Origin: Cellulomonas dongxiuzhuiae
Lineage (GTDB): Bacteria > Actinomycetota > Actinomycetes > Actinomycetales > Cellulomonadaceae
Reading direction: 5' to 3'
Assembly (NCBI RefSeq): GCF_018623035.1
Contig: NZ_CP076023.1
Location: 1,674,001-1,738,000, forward strand
Length of the DNA: 64,000 nt
Positions 36,000 through 45,403 of the stretch are shown here, in pieces. The position numbers and the translations under genes are program-made. Position 1 is the stretch's first letter, and every line of letters begins with the position of its first letter. A model generated the notes under the pieces. It saw nothing but the letters and a program-made list of their open reading frames with translations. It did not search any database and had not been told where the DNA came from.

Positions 36000-37597
36000 C
36001 CGCGGCGGACGGCGCGTCGCCGCGCCGCGCCGCGACGACCCTGCGCCGGCGCCTGACGCTGCTGCTGGTGACGGCGGGCGCGCTGCTGGGCGTCGTGCTC
36101 GTGCTCTCCGGCTTCGTGCTCGCGCGCGCGCTGGCGTCCCAGGACGCGGTCACCGGGCTCTACTTCGACGCCGTCTCGGGCGCCGACGCCGCGTACGTGG
36201 GGCTCGTCGACGCCGAGACGGCCGTGCGGGGCTTCGCGCTCACCGGTGACGAGATCGCTCTCGAGCCCTACGAGCGGTCGCTCGACGACGTCACGTTCAC
36301 GGTGCTGGCGGACGAGCTCGCGTCGGAGACACCCGACGAGACGCTCCTGGCGGCGGCACGTGCGGCCGCGCGCGCTTCCGAGCGCTGGCACGAGGACTTC
36401 GCCACCCCGGTGATCGAGCAGGTCAGCGCCGGCGGGAGCGCGGCGGTGAGCCCCGAGCAGATCGAGGCCGGGCGTGTCCTCTTCGACGAGGCGCGGGCCG
36501 CGGCGGAGGCGTACGTGCAGGAGGTGCGCGCGTCGCGCGCGATCGCGGCCCAGGAGCTGGCGACCTGGACGGCCGCGACGGGCGGCCTCGTGCTGCTGCT
36601 GGTCCTGGCGGCGGTGGCGACGGGCATCTCGCTGTGGTTCGCCCTGCGCCGGTGGGTGCTCGTGCCGGTGACGCAGCTCGGTCAGGCCAGCCGCGCGGTG
36701 ACGCAGGGCGACCTCAGCCACGTGGTGCGGGTCGAGGGCCCGGGCGAGCTCGAGGAGCTCGCGTCCGACGTCGAGCAGATGCGCCTGGGTCTCGTCACGC
36801 AGCTCGCGGAGCTGCGCTCGTCCCGCGAGGAGATCACCGAGGCGCACCAGCGGCTCACCGAGCAGGCCGAGGAGCTGCGGCGCTCCAACCGTGACCTCGA
36901 GCAGTTCGCGTACGTCGCGTCGCACGACCTCCAGGAGCCGCTGCGCAAGGTCGCGAGCTTCACGCAGCTGCTGCAGAAGCGGTACGGCGGTCAGCTCGAC
37001 GAGCGTGCGGACCAGTACATCGACTTTGCCGTCGACGGCGCCAAGCGCATGCAGCGCCTCATCCAGGACCTGCTCGGGTTCTCCCGCGTGGGTCGCGTCG
37101 GCGGCGAGGTCGTCGACGTGGACCTCGCGGTGGCGCTCGAGCGTGCGCAGGACCAGCTCTCCGAGCGCATCGAGGAGGCGGGGGCCGTCGTCACGCACGG
37201 CGACCTGCCGGTCGTGCGCGGCGAGGAGCCGCTGCTGGTCCAGCTCTTCCAGAACGTCGTGGGCAACGCCGTGAAGTTCCGGCACCCCGACCGCACGCCC
37301 CACCTGCACGTCACCGCGCGCCGCGTGGAGGGTGCGTGGGAGATCGAGGCCCGTGACAACGGGATCGGGATCGACCCGCAGTACGTCGACCGCGTGTTCG
37401 TCATCTTCCAGCGCCTGCACGCCAAGGACGTCTACGAGGGCACCGGCATCGGGCTGGCGCTGTGCAAGAAGATCGTCGAGTTCCACGGCGGTCGCATCTG
37501 GATCCCGGAGACCGACGGCGACGGGACCACCATCCGCTGGACCCTGCCGGTGACCGAGGACGAGAACCCCCACGACGGGGACGAAGGACGGAGCTGA
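35996..37597 (+). CDS. Membrane sensor histidine kinase (CHASE3-HAMP-HisKA-HATPase)
   Basis: A 533-residue kinase. Two membrane helices (about 20-45 and 185-215) flank an extracellular CHASE3-type domain ([18 protein letters not shown]). A HAMP domain follows, then a coiled coil, a His-box [19 protein letters not shown] and an ATPase domain with [10 protein letters not shown] (N box), [10 protein letters not shown] (G1) and [14 protein letters not shown] (G2). The His-box type is that of phytochrome-like kinases that pair with stand-alone receivers. It is coupled to the upstream phosphatase and ends 1 bp before the regulator. Confidence 0.92.
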   Translation: MTAADGASPRRAATTLRRRLTLLLVTAGALLGVVLVLSGFVLARALASQDAVTGLYFDAVSGADAAYVGLVDAETAVRGFALTGDEIALEPYERSLDDVTFTVLADELASETPDETLLAAARAAARASERWHEDFATPVIEQVSAGGSAAVSPEQIEAGRVLFDEARAAAEAYVQEVRASRAIAAQELATWTAATGGLVLLLVLAAVATGISLWFALRRWVLVPVTQLGQASRAVTQGDLSHVVRVEGPGELEELASDVEQMRLGLVTQLAELRSSREEITEAHQRLTEQAEELRRSNRDLEQFAYVASHDLQEPLRKVASFTQLLQKRYGGQLDERADQYIDFAVDGAKRMQRLIQDLLGFSRVGRVGGEVVDVDLAVALERAQDQLSERIEEAGAVVTHGDLPVVRGEEPLLVQLFQNVVGNAVKFRHPDRTPHLHVTARRVEGAWEIEARDNGIGIDPQYVDRVFVIFQRLHAKDVYEGTGIGLALCKKIVEFHGGRIWIPETDGDGTTIRWTLPVTEDENPHDGDEGRS

Positions 37598-37598
37598 C

Positions 37599-38036
37599 AT
37601 GCCGGATCAGAAGGTGATCGAGGTCCTGCTGGTGGAGGACGACCCGGGGGACGTCCTGATGACGCGCGAGGCGTTCGAGCACAACAAGGTGCGCAACCGC
37701 CTCTCCGTCGTCGCCGACGGCGTGAGCGCGCTGCAGTTCCTGCGCAAGGAGGGCGAGCACGCGGACGCACCGACGCCGGACCTCGTGCTCCTCGACCTCA
37801 ACCTGCCGCGCATGGACGGTCGCGAGGTGCTCGAGGCGATGAAGTCCGACGAGGCGATGCGGTCCATCCCGGTCGTGGTCCTGACGACGTCCGAGGCGGA
37901 GGAGGACGTGGTGCGCAGCTACTCGCTGCACGCGAACGCCTACGTCACCAAGCCCGTCGACTTCGACCGCTTCATCGACGTGGTGCGGCAGATCGACGAG
38001 TTCTTCGTGGAGGTCGTCCGCCTGCCCGGTCGGTGA
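37599..38036 (+). CDS. Single-domain response regulator (Rcp1-like)
   Basis: A 145-residue stand-alone receiver: [17 protein letters not shown], phospho-Asp in [11 protein letters not shown], Thr in [11 protein letters not shown], Lys in AYVTKPVDF. The pattern matches Rcp1-type regulators partnered with phytochrome-like kinases. It has no output domain, so it probably relays phosphate from the upstream kinase, perhaps to the first gene of the operon. Confidence 0.92.
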   Translation: MPDQKVIEVLLVEDDPGDVLMTREAFEHNKVRNRLSVVADGVSALQFLRKEGEHADAPTPDLVLLDLNLPRMDGREVLEAMKSDEAMRSIPVVVLTTSEAEEDVVRSYSLHANAYVTKPVDFDRFIDVVRQIDEFFVEVVRLPGR

Positions 38037-38115
38037 CACGTGCTCCCGGGGGAAGAGACGGCGGCTTCGCGGCGTTGTACCGCTCGACCGCAGCACGAGA
38101 GGTGAGTGGACATCG

Positions 38116-39060
38116 ATGCTTGACCCCCGGGACATCTACGACGTGGACGCCGACGCTGCCCAGCGTCTGGACGACGCCGCGCGCCGTGGCGTGGGGCCGG
38201 TGCTCGTGCACGCCCTGCAGGGCTTCGTCGACGCCGGCCACGCCGGACAGGTCGCCGTCGAGCACCTGGCCGCCGTGGGGGCGGGGCAACGCCTCGTCAC
38301 GTTCGACACCGACCAGCTCGTGGACTACCGCTCGCGCCGACCGGTCATGACGTTCGACTCCGGGTGGACGCACTACGACACGCCCGAGCTCGTCGTCGAC
38401 CTCCTCGAGGACGCCCAGGGCGTGCCCTACCTGCTCCTGCACGGCGTCGAGCCGGACGTCCAGTGGGAGCGCTGGGTGGCGGCCGTGCGCCAGCTCGTCG
38501 AGCGCTTCGACGTCCCGCTGGTGGTCGGCCTGCACGGGATCCCCATGGGTGTGCCGCACACGCGACCGGTGTCCGTGACGGCGCACGCGACCCGCGCGGA
38601 GCTCGTGGCCGACCACACCTCGTTCTTCGGCACCGTGCAGGTGCCGGCCAGCGCGTCCGCGCTGCTCGAGCTGCGGCTGGGGGAGTCCGGGCACGACGCG
38701 ATGGGCTTCGCGGTGCACGTGCCGCACTACCTCGCGCAGACGGCGTTCCCCGCCGCCGGGCTCGCCGGCCTCCGCCACGTCGAGCGGGCCACCGGGCTCG
38801 ACCTGGGTCTGGCCGGCCTGCAGCCGGCGGCCGCCGAGTCCCTGCGCGAGGTCGAGCGGCAGGTCGAGGGCTCGACCGAGGTCGCCGCGGTCGTCCACGC
38901 GCTCGAGGAGCAGTACGACGCGTTCACCCGCAGCGTGGGGCGCACGAGCCTGCTGGCCCAGGCGACCGACCTGCCCACGGCCGAGGAGATCGGCGCCGAG
39001 CTCGAGCGCTTCCTCGCCGAGCAGTCCGAGCCCCACGACGGCGGCGACGCGGCCGTCTGA
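38116..39060 (+). CDS. PAC2 family protein
   Basis: A 314-residue member of the PAC2 (proteasome assembly chaperone 2-like) family, found in Actinobacteria that may or may not have proteasomes. Core motifs ALQGFVDAGHAG, LLLHGVEPDVQWERW, LHGIPMGVPHTRP and VHVPHYLA are visible. The C-terminal about 80 residues form a helical, acidic tail. Function in bacteria is unknown. GAGAGGTGA lies about 10-18 bp before the ATG. Confidence 0.85.
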   Translation: MLDPRDIYDVDADAAQRLDDAARRGVGPVLVHALQGFVDAGHAGQVAVEHLAAVGAGQRLVTFDTDQLVDYRSRRPVMTFDSGWTHYDTPELVVDLLEDAQGVPYLLLHGVEPDVQWERWVAAVRQLVERFDVPLVVGLHGIPMGVPHTRPVSVTAHATRAELVADHTSFFGTVQVPASASALLELRLGESGHDAMGFAVHVPHYLAQTAFPAAGLAGLRHVERATGLDLGLAGLQPAAAESLREVERQVEGSTEVAAVVHALEEQYDAFTRSVGRTSLLAQATDLPTAEEIGAELERFLAEQSEPHDGGDAAV

Positions 39061-39109
39061 CCCCTTCGTCCCGCACGCACGCGTGACCTGATCGTTGTCG
39101 CGCGTTCGG

Positions 39110-39180
39110 GACGTACGTCCACGAGCCGTGGCGTACGCCACATCCTTCGTGCAAGGATGCAGCCGTTGCAGTGACGTACG
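39110..39180. repeat. Cluster of short palindromes upstream of the cold-shock gene
   Basis: Three CGTACG-centred sites lie in 71 bp: a 10-bp palindrome at 39110-39119, a perfect 14-bp palindrome at 39128-39141, and a related half site ending at 39180. A hairpin with 6-bp arms lies at 39142-39158. Function unknown; operator sites are possible. Confidence 0.55.
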
Positions 39181-39232
39181 GACGCTCGACCGGTCAGCCG
39201 CCCGCCGCCCTCCGGGGTCGGCAGGTACGAGG

Positions 39233-39238
39233 TACTCT
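39233..39238 (+). promoter_or_regulatory. -10 of the cold-shock gene
   Basis: TACTCT fits a -10 and gives a 5' leader of about 108 nt, as in cold-shock mRNAs whose leaders control translation by temperature. No good -35. Confidence 0.4.
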
Positions 39239-39352
39239 CGGGTCCCCACAGCGGCGGGGGCCGGACCACCGGGTGCAGGACGTGAGGCATTGCGGCGCGC
39301 CGCGGGCACCGGGCCCGTGGTGGTCACCTGGTGGGACAGAAGGATGCGGGAC

Positions 39353-39556
39353 ATGGCACAGGGCGCGGTCAAGTGGTTCAACGCCGAGAAGGGCTTCGGG
39401 TTCATCGCCCAGGACGACGGGGGCGCCGACGTCTTCGTCCACTACTCGGCCATCGACACGCAGGGTTACCGCTCGCTCGACGAGGGTCAGCGCGTGGAGT
39501 TCGACATCACGCAGGGTCAGAAGGGTCCGCAGGCGGAGCACGTCCGCCCGCTGTGA
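39353..39556 (+). CDS. Cold-shock protein
   Basis: A 67-residue single cold-shock domain that binds single-stranded RNA and DNA. RNP1 is KGFGFIAQ and RNP2 is VFVHYSAI. The start [10 protein letters not shown] is the family start, with AAGGA about 9 bases upstream. It probably acts as an RNA chaperone. A strong hairpin ends the transcript. Confidence 0.96.
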   Translation: MAQGAVKWFNAEKGFGFIAQDDGGADVFVHYSAIDTQGYRSLDEGQRVEFDITQGQKGPQAEHVRPL

Positions 39557-39591
39557 CCCGCGCCCGGCTCCGGCCGGGCGTCTGCTGACAC

Positions 39592-39624
39592 GCAGGGCCG
39601 CACCCGACGAGGGTGCGGCCCTGC
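39592..39624. terminator. Bidirectional terminator after the cold-shock gene
   Basis: Perfect 14-bp arms with a 5-nt loop (39606-39610) lie between the convergent cold-shock and spermidine-synthase-like genes. Confidence 0.85.
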
Positions 39625-39643
39625 GCTGCGTCCGGGGATGCGG

Positions 39644-40483
39644 TCAGCCGGCGTGCTCGTCGACCGGGTCCACGAGAGGCTGCGGGTCACGCAGCGGCGC
39701 AGCGGCACCGGCCAGGGTGCGTGCCTCTTCACCCGTGAGCAGCCGGGCGGGCACGGGCAGCGAGCGCAGCGTCCTCGCCAGGCCGGCGTCGTCCAGGAGG
39801 TCCGGGTCGTCGGTGGCGATGAGCAGCAGGTTGCCGTACCGCCGGCCGCGCAGCTGCGCCGGCTCCGCCACGACGCCGACGCGGGTGAAGGCCGCGGCCA
39901 GCGTCGCCAGCTCTGCCCTGGCCAGGGCGAGGGGTGGCCGGTCGGCGCAGTTGGCGACGTAGACGCCGCCCGGGCGCAGCACGCGACGGACCTCGTGCAC
40001 GAACTCCAGGGTCGTGAGGTGCTCCGGCGTGCGGTCACCGGCGAACACGTCGCGCGCGACGACGTCGTAGGTCGCGTCGGGGAGTCTCGTCAGCTCCTCG
40101 CGCGCCTCGCCGGTGCGCAGGCGCAGCTGCGGTGCGCGCGGCAGGTCGAACCACACGCGCGCGAGCCGTGCCAGCTCGCCGTCCAGCTCGACGGCGAGCT
40201 GGCGCGCGGCGGGGTGCCGGTGCGCGAGGGCGCGCGCGAGGGCGCAGCCGCCGGCGCCGAGGTGCAGCACCGCCAGGTCGGCACGGCGCGCGGCGACCAC
40301 GTCCACGACCGCGGCGGCCTGCTGCATGTACTCGAAGTCGAGGAGGCCGGGGTCGTCGAGGTCGACGAACGAGCTCGGCACGCCGTTGACGAGCAGCGTC
40401 GCGGCACGAGGGCGGCCGGGCTCGCGCACGACCTCGACCGTGCCCGTCGCCACGGCGACGGGACCGTCCGGCCAGTCCGGCAC
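39644..40483 (-). CDS. Spermidine-synthase-like SAM-fold protein
   Basis: A polypeptide of about 279 residues with a spermidine-synthase-type Rossmann fold: DLDDPGLLDFEYMQQ, LHLGAGGCALARALAHRHP, TYDVVARDVFAG, EFVHEVRRVLRPGGVYVANC. The catalytic Asp region and decarboxy-SAM site are incomplete, so it may be a methyltransferase-like relative rather than a polyamine enzyme. The start is uncertain: GTG at 40483 fits the start of similarity (VPDWPDGPVAVATG); another in-frame GTG lies at 40546. It is divergent from the SOS-boxed HEPN gene. Confidence 0.75.
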   Translation of the reverse strand: MPDWPDGPVAVATGTVEVVREPGRPRAATLLVNGVPSSFVDLDDPGLLDFEYMQQAAAVVDVVAARRADLAVLHLGAGGCALARALAHRHPAARQLAVELDGELARLARVWFDLPRAPQLRLRTGEAREELTRLPDATYDVVARDVFAGDRTPEHLTTLEFVHEVRRVLRPGGVYVANCADRPPLALARAELATLAAAFTRVGVVAEPAQLRGRRYGNLLLIATDDPDLLDDAGLARTLRSLPVPARLLTGEEARTLAGAAAPLRDPQPLVDPVDEHAG

Positions 40484-40602
40484 GGTCGGTGCGGACCGGG
40501 ATGTCAGTGGTCGGCGGGACGATGGGTCGCGACGTCGGGCTGCCACTCGGTCACCGTACGCGGTCCCGGCCGCCGCGGCGTCGAGGTCCGGCGGACGAGG
40601 GA

Positions 40603-40631
40603 TTGACGCGTTCGAACATGTGTTCGAAGAT
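40603..40631 (+). promoter_or_regulatory. SOS-controlled promoter of the HEPN gene
   Basis: -35 TTGACG (40603-40608), 17-bp spacer, weak -10 GAAGAT (40626-40631). The spacer is filled by TCGAACATGTGTTCGA (40612-40627), a perfect palindrome and the best SOS box in the window; the symmetry extends one base further on each side. Confidence 0.88.
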
Positions 40632-40671
40632 GGGACCGGCGGGTGGCCCGCCGTGACAGGAGGTGGGAGCG

Positions 40672-41112
40672 ATGACCGGTCGGGTGAGCACGCTGCACGC
40701 GGTGACGGTCCTGCCGCAGACCGCGGAGCTGCTCGGGCGAGCGGATGCCGAGCTCCTCGCGGCCCAGTTCTCCGGCGAGCCGTGGGAGATGTTCTCGCAC
40801 GCGCACCTCGCAGCGCTCCGCGCCGGCGCGGCACTCGTCGCGGCCCGCGGTCGCCCCGTCGGCCGGGGAGCGCCCCGGACCGTCTGGGGGATGCTGGACG
40901 CCGTGGCGCCCGAGCTGCACGCGCTCTCGGCGCTGTTCGCGCAGGCCGCGACGCTGCGCTCCGCCATCGACGCGGGCCGTTTCGAGCTGGTCACACCGGC
41001 GCGTGCCGAGCGTGCGCTGTGCGCCGCGGAGGACCTCGTGGACGCCGTCCGGGGGGCCCTCGAGGCGGACGAGGGTGCCCCCATCGGTCTTCCGGCCGTC
41101 GCGAGCAGGTGA
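40672..41112 (+). CDS. SAV_6107-type HEPN protein under SOS control
   Basis: A 146-residue, all-helical protein resembling the SAV_6107-type HEPN family. The conserved stretch is EMFSHAHLAALRAGAALVAA (about 33-52). The R-x4-6-H catalytic motif of HEPN ribonucleases is not seen, so a non-enzymatic role is likely. AGGAGGTGGG precedes the ATG at 40672. An SOS promoter drives it, so it should rise after DNA damage. In other Actinobacteria this family occurs near a translesion DNA polymerase gene upstream of the dcw cluster; no polymerase gene is present here. Function unknown. Confidence 0.8.
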   Translation: MTGRVSTLHAVTVLPQTAELLGRADAELLAAQFSGEPWEMFSHAHLAALRAGAALVAARGRPVGRGAPRTVWGMLDAVAPELHALSALFAQAATLRSAIDAGRFELVTPARAERALCAAEDLVDAVRGALEADEGAPIGLPAVASR

Positions 41113-41260
41113 ATACTGAGCCCGACGCGCCCGGCAGTGGCGGATGGACCGGTGCGTGCCGCATGATGATCGCCCTGCCGACGGTCGCTCGACTACCACC
41201 TTGGTGCCAGCCGATCTATCCTGAGGCCACATAGTCCACCGGAGTGCGACGGGGGTCGGG

Positions 41261-41656
41261 ATGCCACTCTCCGAGTACGAGCAGCGCGTGCTCGAGCAGA
41301 TGGAGCGCCAGCTGACGTCTGACGACCCTCGACTCGCCAACACGCTGACGCGACGGGGCGGCCATCGCCCTGCTACGCGCTACGTCATCGCGGGTGTCGG
41401 GGCGGCGGTCGGCCTGCTGCTGCTCGTCGTGGGCGCAGCGACCTCGCAGCCGTGGGTCGGCGCCATCGGGTTCGTCGTGATGTTCGCCGCGGTCGCCTTC
41501 GCGTTCGCGACGCCGCGTTCCGAGCGCACCGGGCCGCAGGGCACGGTCGCGTCCGACGGGTCGGTGCGCCGCGCGCCCGCCTCGTCGAAGAAGCACGGGT
41601 TCATGGCACGGCTCGAGGAGCGGTGGGACCGTCGGCGCGACGGGGAAGGTCGCTGA
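41261..41656 (+). CDS. DUF3040 membrane protein
   Basis: A 131-residue protein starting with the family signature MPLSEYEQRVLEQMERQL, followed by two transmembrane helices (about 45-90) and a basic C-terminal tail. DUF3040 genes commonly lie just upstream of the dcw cluster in Actinobacteria. Function unknown. A TATCCT hexamer (41217-41222) could be its -10. Confidence 0.88.
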   Translation: MPLSEYEQRVLEQMERQLTSDDPRLANTLTRRGGHRPATRYVIAGVGAAVGLLLLVVGAATSQPWVGAIGFVVMFAAVAFAFATPRSERTGPQGTVASDGSVRRAPASSKKHGFMARLEERWDRRRDGEGR

Positions 41657-41828
41657 CCCGACCAGTCTGCCGACCCGACCGGTGGTCTGACGCCGGTGGC
41701 TCTCGCCGTGGGGAGGAACGACCGCGGGGAGGAATGCCCGCGTCCGACAGGATCGCGGTCGTGTCGGACCTGGGCTGAACCGAGCCTCGCGTCGCCCGAT
41801 CCACCGGAGGACCGCTGGAGCGGGTCGC

Positions 41829-44138
41829 TCAGGCGGTCGTCGCCGGCGTGCGTGCTCCGTCACGTGCGAGCGCTGCGCGCACCCCGTCACCGATCTCGTG
41901 GACCCAGGTGTCCAGCTCCTCCGGGCTGTGATCGGCCGGTGACGGCGCGTAGCGCGTCTGCTCGACCACGCGCGCGAGGCGGTCGAGGGCCTCACGCGCC
42001 GACCCGTCGAGCTCGCCGCCGGCACGCACGCCGATCGACCGCTCGACCTGGCGCACCACCCCCCGTGGGCTCGTCGCGTCCGACCACCGCACGTCGGCGC
42101 GGGCGAGCTCCCGGCGCAGGGCGGTCCAGGCGTCCTCCGGCGTCATGACGCGGCGCCGGCGGCGTCGCACGAGGAGGAGCACGACCAGCGCCGCTCCGGC
42201 CACCAGCAGGACGAGGCCGGTGGTGATCGCCGCGGCCGCCCAGGGGCTCTGCTCCTCCACGGCGGTCGGCAGGGCCCCGGACGGCGCCGTCGCCGCAGCG
42301 CTGGGCAGCGAGCCCGGCTGGTTGGCACCGATCTCGTCGGGGATGGACCCGGGTGCCGAGATGCCGGTGAACGGGTCGGCCCAGACGGGGGGCGGGCCGC
42401 TCTGCGACGCGGGCGTCGGCTCGAAACGCACCCAGCCCAACCCGTCGAAGTACAGCTCGGGCCACGCGTGCGCGAGCCGGCCCGTGACGACGTAGGTGTC
42501 GTCCTGCGTCCGCTCGCCGGGCAGGAAGCCGACACCGATGCGGGAGGGGATCTCGAGCGTGCGTGCCATCATCGCCATCGCGGTGGCGAACTGCACGCAG
42601 TACCCGCGGCGGTCCTCGAGGAAGTCCCAGACGGCGTCGGTGCTGCGGGCGGGCGGGACGCGCGTGTCGTACGTGAAGTTGGCGGCCGACCGGAGCCAGG
42701 TCTGCAGGTCGAGCGCCTGCTCGTACGGGTTGTCCGCGTCGGCGGTGAGCTCGGCGGTCAGGGCTGCGATCTCCTCGGCGTGCTCGGTGGCGGGCAGGGC
42801 CGTGTACTGCTCGGCGTCCGTCGGCGTGCCGACGCCCGTGGCCTCCAGGTCCTCGGCCGTGAGGCGAGGCACCTGGACGAGCATCGAGTACGTCAGCCCG
42901 TCGCCCGTGGACCGCTGGCCGACGACCTCGTCGCGCAGGGCGTCGTAGCCCCACTGCCCGTCGACCGCGAGGGTGCGGGGGAACGTGCTGACAGGCAGCC
43001 GGCGCTCGCGCAGCGCGCCGACCACGAGGTCCACCTGCGCGAGCGTCCCGGCGGCGGGGTCCGGTGAGGTCCCGAGCAGGTTCGGGTCGGACGCGAGCAG
43101 CGACGCCGGGTCCCAGACCTCGAGGGCCTCGTTGTCGGTCCGCTCCCACAGCCGGCCGTCGAACGTCGACATGGTGAAGGCGCGCAGCGGTCCGACGAGC
43201 CGTGCGTCGACGGCCGGGGTCGGGGCAGCGGTGGGCGTGGCGCTCGGGTCGGCGGTCGCGGCTCCCGTGTCCTCGGCGGCCGCGTCGTCCGTCGCCGGAT
43301 CGGTCGGCCGGCTCGGGTCGCTGACCCGGTACGTCAGCACGACCTGGGCCGAGCGGGTGCCGAGGCTCTCGCGCAGGTCGAGGTCGTCGCTGAGCTCGAG
43401 CGGCCCCACCGGGCCGTCGCCGAACGTGGGCAGCGCCACGCTCGCCCACCCGGGAGCGTCCATGAGGGGTGGCCCGGCGATCATGCTCGTGCCGGCGAGT
43501 GCCACGGCCGCCGTGGCCGCGGTGCCGATGCGCTGCGTCCGGCCCGCCTGCGCGTGCAGCGGGGCGGCGCCGTAGGCGAGCAGGGCCAGGTAGGCGGCGG
43601 CCGTCCAGAACATGGGCGCGGCGCCGGCCGGGAAGCCGAGCACGATCGCGGGGATCCACAGTGCGAGCAGGGGCAGCCCACCCACCGCGGGGAAGCGCAG
43701 CGCGAGCACCGCGGCGTCGAGCAGCAGGTACACCGCGAGGGCGCCGACGACCAGCAGCATCTCCCCGGGCCGGACGTCGGGCATGGGGACGAACGACTCG
43801 TTGACCACGACGACGCCCTGACGGGCGGTGGCCCAGGCGCGACCCACCGCGTCCAGGTCCGGGAGGAACTGCGGGCGCCCGGGAGGGGCCCCGTACCGCA
43901 GCACCAGCCCGACGAGCGCGACGGCGCCACCGACGGCGGTCGGCGCCCACCAACGGCGGGTGGCCGCACGCGTGAGCGCGGCGGCCGCGGCGACGACGAG
44001 CACGGACACGCAGGCGACCGCGACCCAGCGGCTCCCGGCGACCAGGCCCGTGAGCGCGAGCAGGCTCGCCCACGTCGCCAGGACGCACAGCACCGCACCG
44101 ACGACGGCCCGTGCGCCCTGCTCGGGCGCGGGGCTCAT
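41829..44138 (-). CDS. Transglutaminase-like membrane protein (DUF3488 / TgpA type)
   Basis: A 769-residue protein. Six or more N-terminal membrane helices (about 10-230), an extracellular region with a Ser/Thr/Ala/Pro-rich stretch (about 285-320), a transglutaminase-like core with catalytic Cys in DRRGYCVQFATAMA, His in GRLAHAWPE and Asp region in FDGLGWVRFEPTP, one further membrane helix (about 635-660) and a C-terminal DUF4129-like cytosolic domain. It overlaps the DUF58 gene (ATGA). Together with MoxR and DUF58 it forms a widespread three-gene module of unclear function. Confidence 0.9.
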   Translation of the reverse strand: MSPAPEQGARAVVGAVLCVLATWASLLALTGLVAGSRWVAVACVSVLVVAAAAALTRAATRRWWAPTAVGGAVALVGLVLRYGAPPGRPQFLPDLDAVGRAWATARQGVVVVNESFVPMPDVRPGEMLLVVGALAVYLLLDAAVLALRFPAVGGLPLLALWIPAIVLGFPAGAAPMFWTAAAYLALLAYGAAPLHAQAGRTQRIGTAATAAVALAGTSMIAGPPLMDAPGWASVALPTFGDGPVGPLELSDDLDLRESLGTRSAQVVLTYRVSDPSRPTDPATDDAAAEDTGAATADPSATPTAAPTPAVDARLVGPLRAFTMSTFDGRLWERTDNEALEVWDPASLLASDPNLLGTSPDPAAGTLAQVDLVVGALRERRLPVSTFPRTLAVDGQWGYDALRDEVVGQRSTGDGLTYSMLVQVPRLTAEDLEATGVGTPTDAEQYTALPATEHAEEIAALTAELTADADNPYEQALDLQTWLRSAANFTYDTRVPPARSTDAVWDFLEDRRGYCVQFATAMAMMARTLEIPSRIGVGFLPGERTQDDTYVVTGRLAHAWPELYFDGLGWVRFEPTPASQSGPPPVWADPFTGISAPGSIPDEIGANQPGSLPSAAATAPSGALPTAVEEQSPWAAAAITTGLVLLVAGAALVVLLLVRRRRRRVMTPEDAWTALRRELARADVRWSDATSPRGVVRQVERSIGVRAGGELDGSAREALDRLARVVEQTRYAPSPADHSPEELDTWVHEIGDGVRAALARDGARTPATTA

Positions 44139-45403
44139 CGCGCGCTCCCCAGCAGCCGCAGCCAGCACTCGGCGAGGCTCTCCCCGGTCGTCGCCTGCGC
44201 GACGCGCCACCCGCTGCGCCGCAGCACCGTGGCGGTGTGCTGCGCGTCGCGGGCGTCGCTCGCGTGCCGGCCGTCGGCACGCACGACGGCCCAGCCCTGG
44301 GCGGAGTCGCCGACGTGGGCGAGCGCACCGCAGCCCGCGGGCGACAGGGGGCCGACGACCGCCACGACGATCTCGCCGGCAGCCTGGGACGTGTCGAGCA
44401 TGCGGACCGCATCGAGCAACGCGACCTCCGCCTCCGTGGACGTGCGAGCCGGTACGAGATCCAGCGTGAGGTCGAGGAGCGCGGCGCGCGACTCGGGACC
44501 CTGCCGTGCGTGCACGTACGACCCCCAGCCGCGCGCGGCGTCCGCACCGGGACCGACGGGCGGGCCGGCCGCCGCGAGACGAACCGGGTGGCCGCTGTCG
44601 AGCATGGCGAGCGCGATCGACGCCGCGAGCGAGATCGTCCACTCGGTGGTGGCGGTGCGCACCGGGAGGTCGTGCAGCACCGACACCGGACGCATGCCTG
44701 CCCGCTCGTCCGACCGGACGAGCATCGTGCCGCGCCGGGCGCTGGACCTCCAGTGCACGCGGCGCAGGTCGTCGCCCTCGCGGTAGTCGCGCAGGTTCGC
44801 GTCGTCCGTGGACGGCGTGCGGGCCCCGAGCGCCACGCGGTCGGGCTCCCCGACGAGCACGTCCGACGGCGCGGGCAGCGCCACGACGGCCGGCCACACC
44901 GCGACCTGCGACTCGGCGCCCAGGGTCGTGCGCGACCGGACGACGCCGAACGTGTCTGTCCGGGTGACCACCAGGGGCCCCAGAGGCCAGCGCCCGCGCT
45001 CGGAGGTGCGCACGGGGTACCGCACGGTGGCGTGGTCGGCGCGGCGTGCGACCCGTGCGCGCAGCGCGCGACCGCCGGACAGCTCGACGGCGGCCTGCTC
45101 GGAGAAGCGCAGCCCGGCCAGGCGGGCCCGGCCGGCGCGGTCGGTCGCGACGATGTCGACGCGCACGTCGGCGTCCTGGCCGGCGTGCACGGGGTCGGGC
45201 GTGACCTCGCGCCGCACCTCGAGCCCCCGCCGGCCGCGCACCGCGTCCAAGGCGATCTCGGCGACGAACGCCGTGACGGGCACGGCCAGCAGCAGGATGC
45301 CGATGCGCACGAGGTCGAGGGAGCCCAGCCCGATGCCCGCCTGGAGCGCGACGGCACCCGCCGCGGCCAGCGCCCATCCGCGCGCCGTCGGACGCCTGCG
45401 CAT
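44135..45403 (-). CDS. DUF58 protein
   Basis: A 422-residue protein with two N-terminal membrane helices (about 10-50), a beta-rich region, and the DUF58 signature LRDYREGDDLRRVHWRSSAR followed by a von Willebrand factor A-like domain. It is usually a client of the MoxR ATPase encoded next to it. The start ATG overlaps the moxR stop by one base. Confidence 0.92.
   Translation of the reverse strand: MRRRPTARGWALAAAGAVALQAGIGLGSLDLVRIGILLLAVPVTAFVAEIALDAVRGRRGLEVRREVTPDPVHAGQDADVRVDIVATDRAGRARLAGLRFSEQAAVELSGGRALRARVARRADHATVRYPVRTSERGRWPLGPLVVTRTDTFGVVRSRTTLGAESQVAVWPAVVALPAPSDVLVGEPDRVALGARTPSTDDANLRDYREGDDLRRVHWRSSARRGTMLVRSDERAGMRPVSVLHDLPVRTATTEWTISLAASIALAMLDSGHPVRLAAAGPPVGPGADAARGWGSYVHARQGPESRAALLDLTLDLVPARTSTEAEVALLDAVRMLDTSQAAGEIVVAVVGPLSPAGCGALAHVGDSAQGWAVVRADGRHASDARDAQHTATVLRRSGWRVAQATTGESLAECWLRLLGSAR

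Noticed and set aside
41734..41778. Tiny frame (14 codons) with GGAGGA just before ATG after DUF3040
   Set aside because: Good ribosome site but too short to judge, with no known leader peptide pattern and no downstream gene on that strand.
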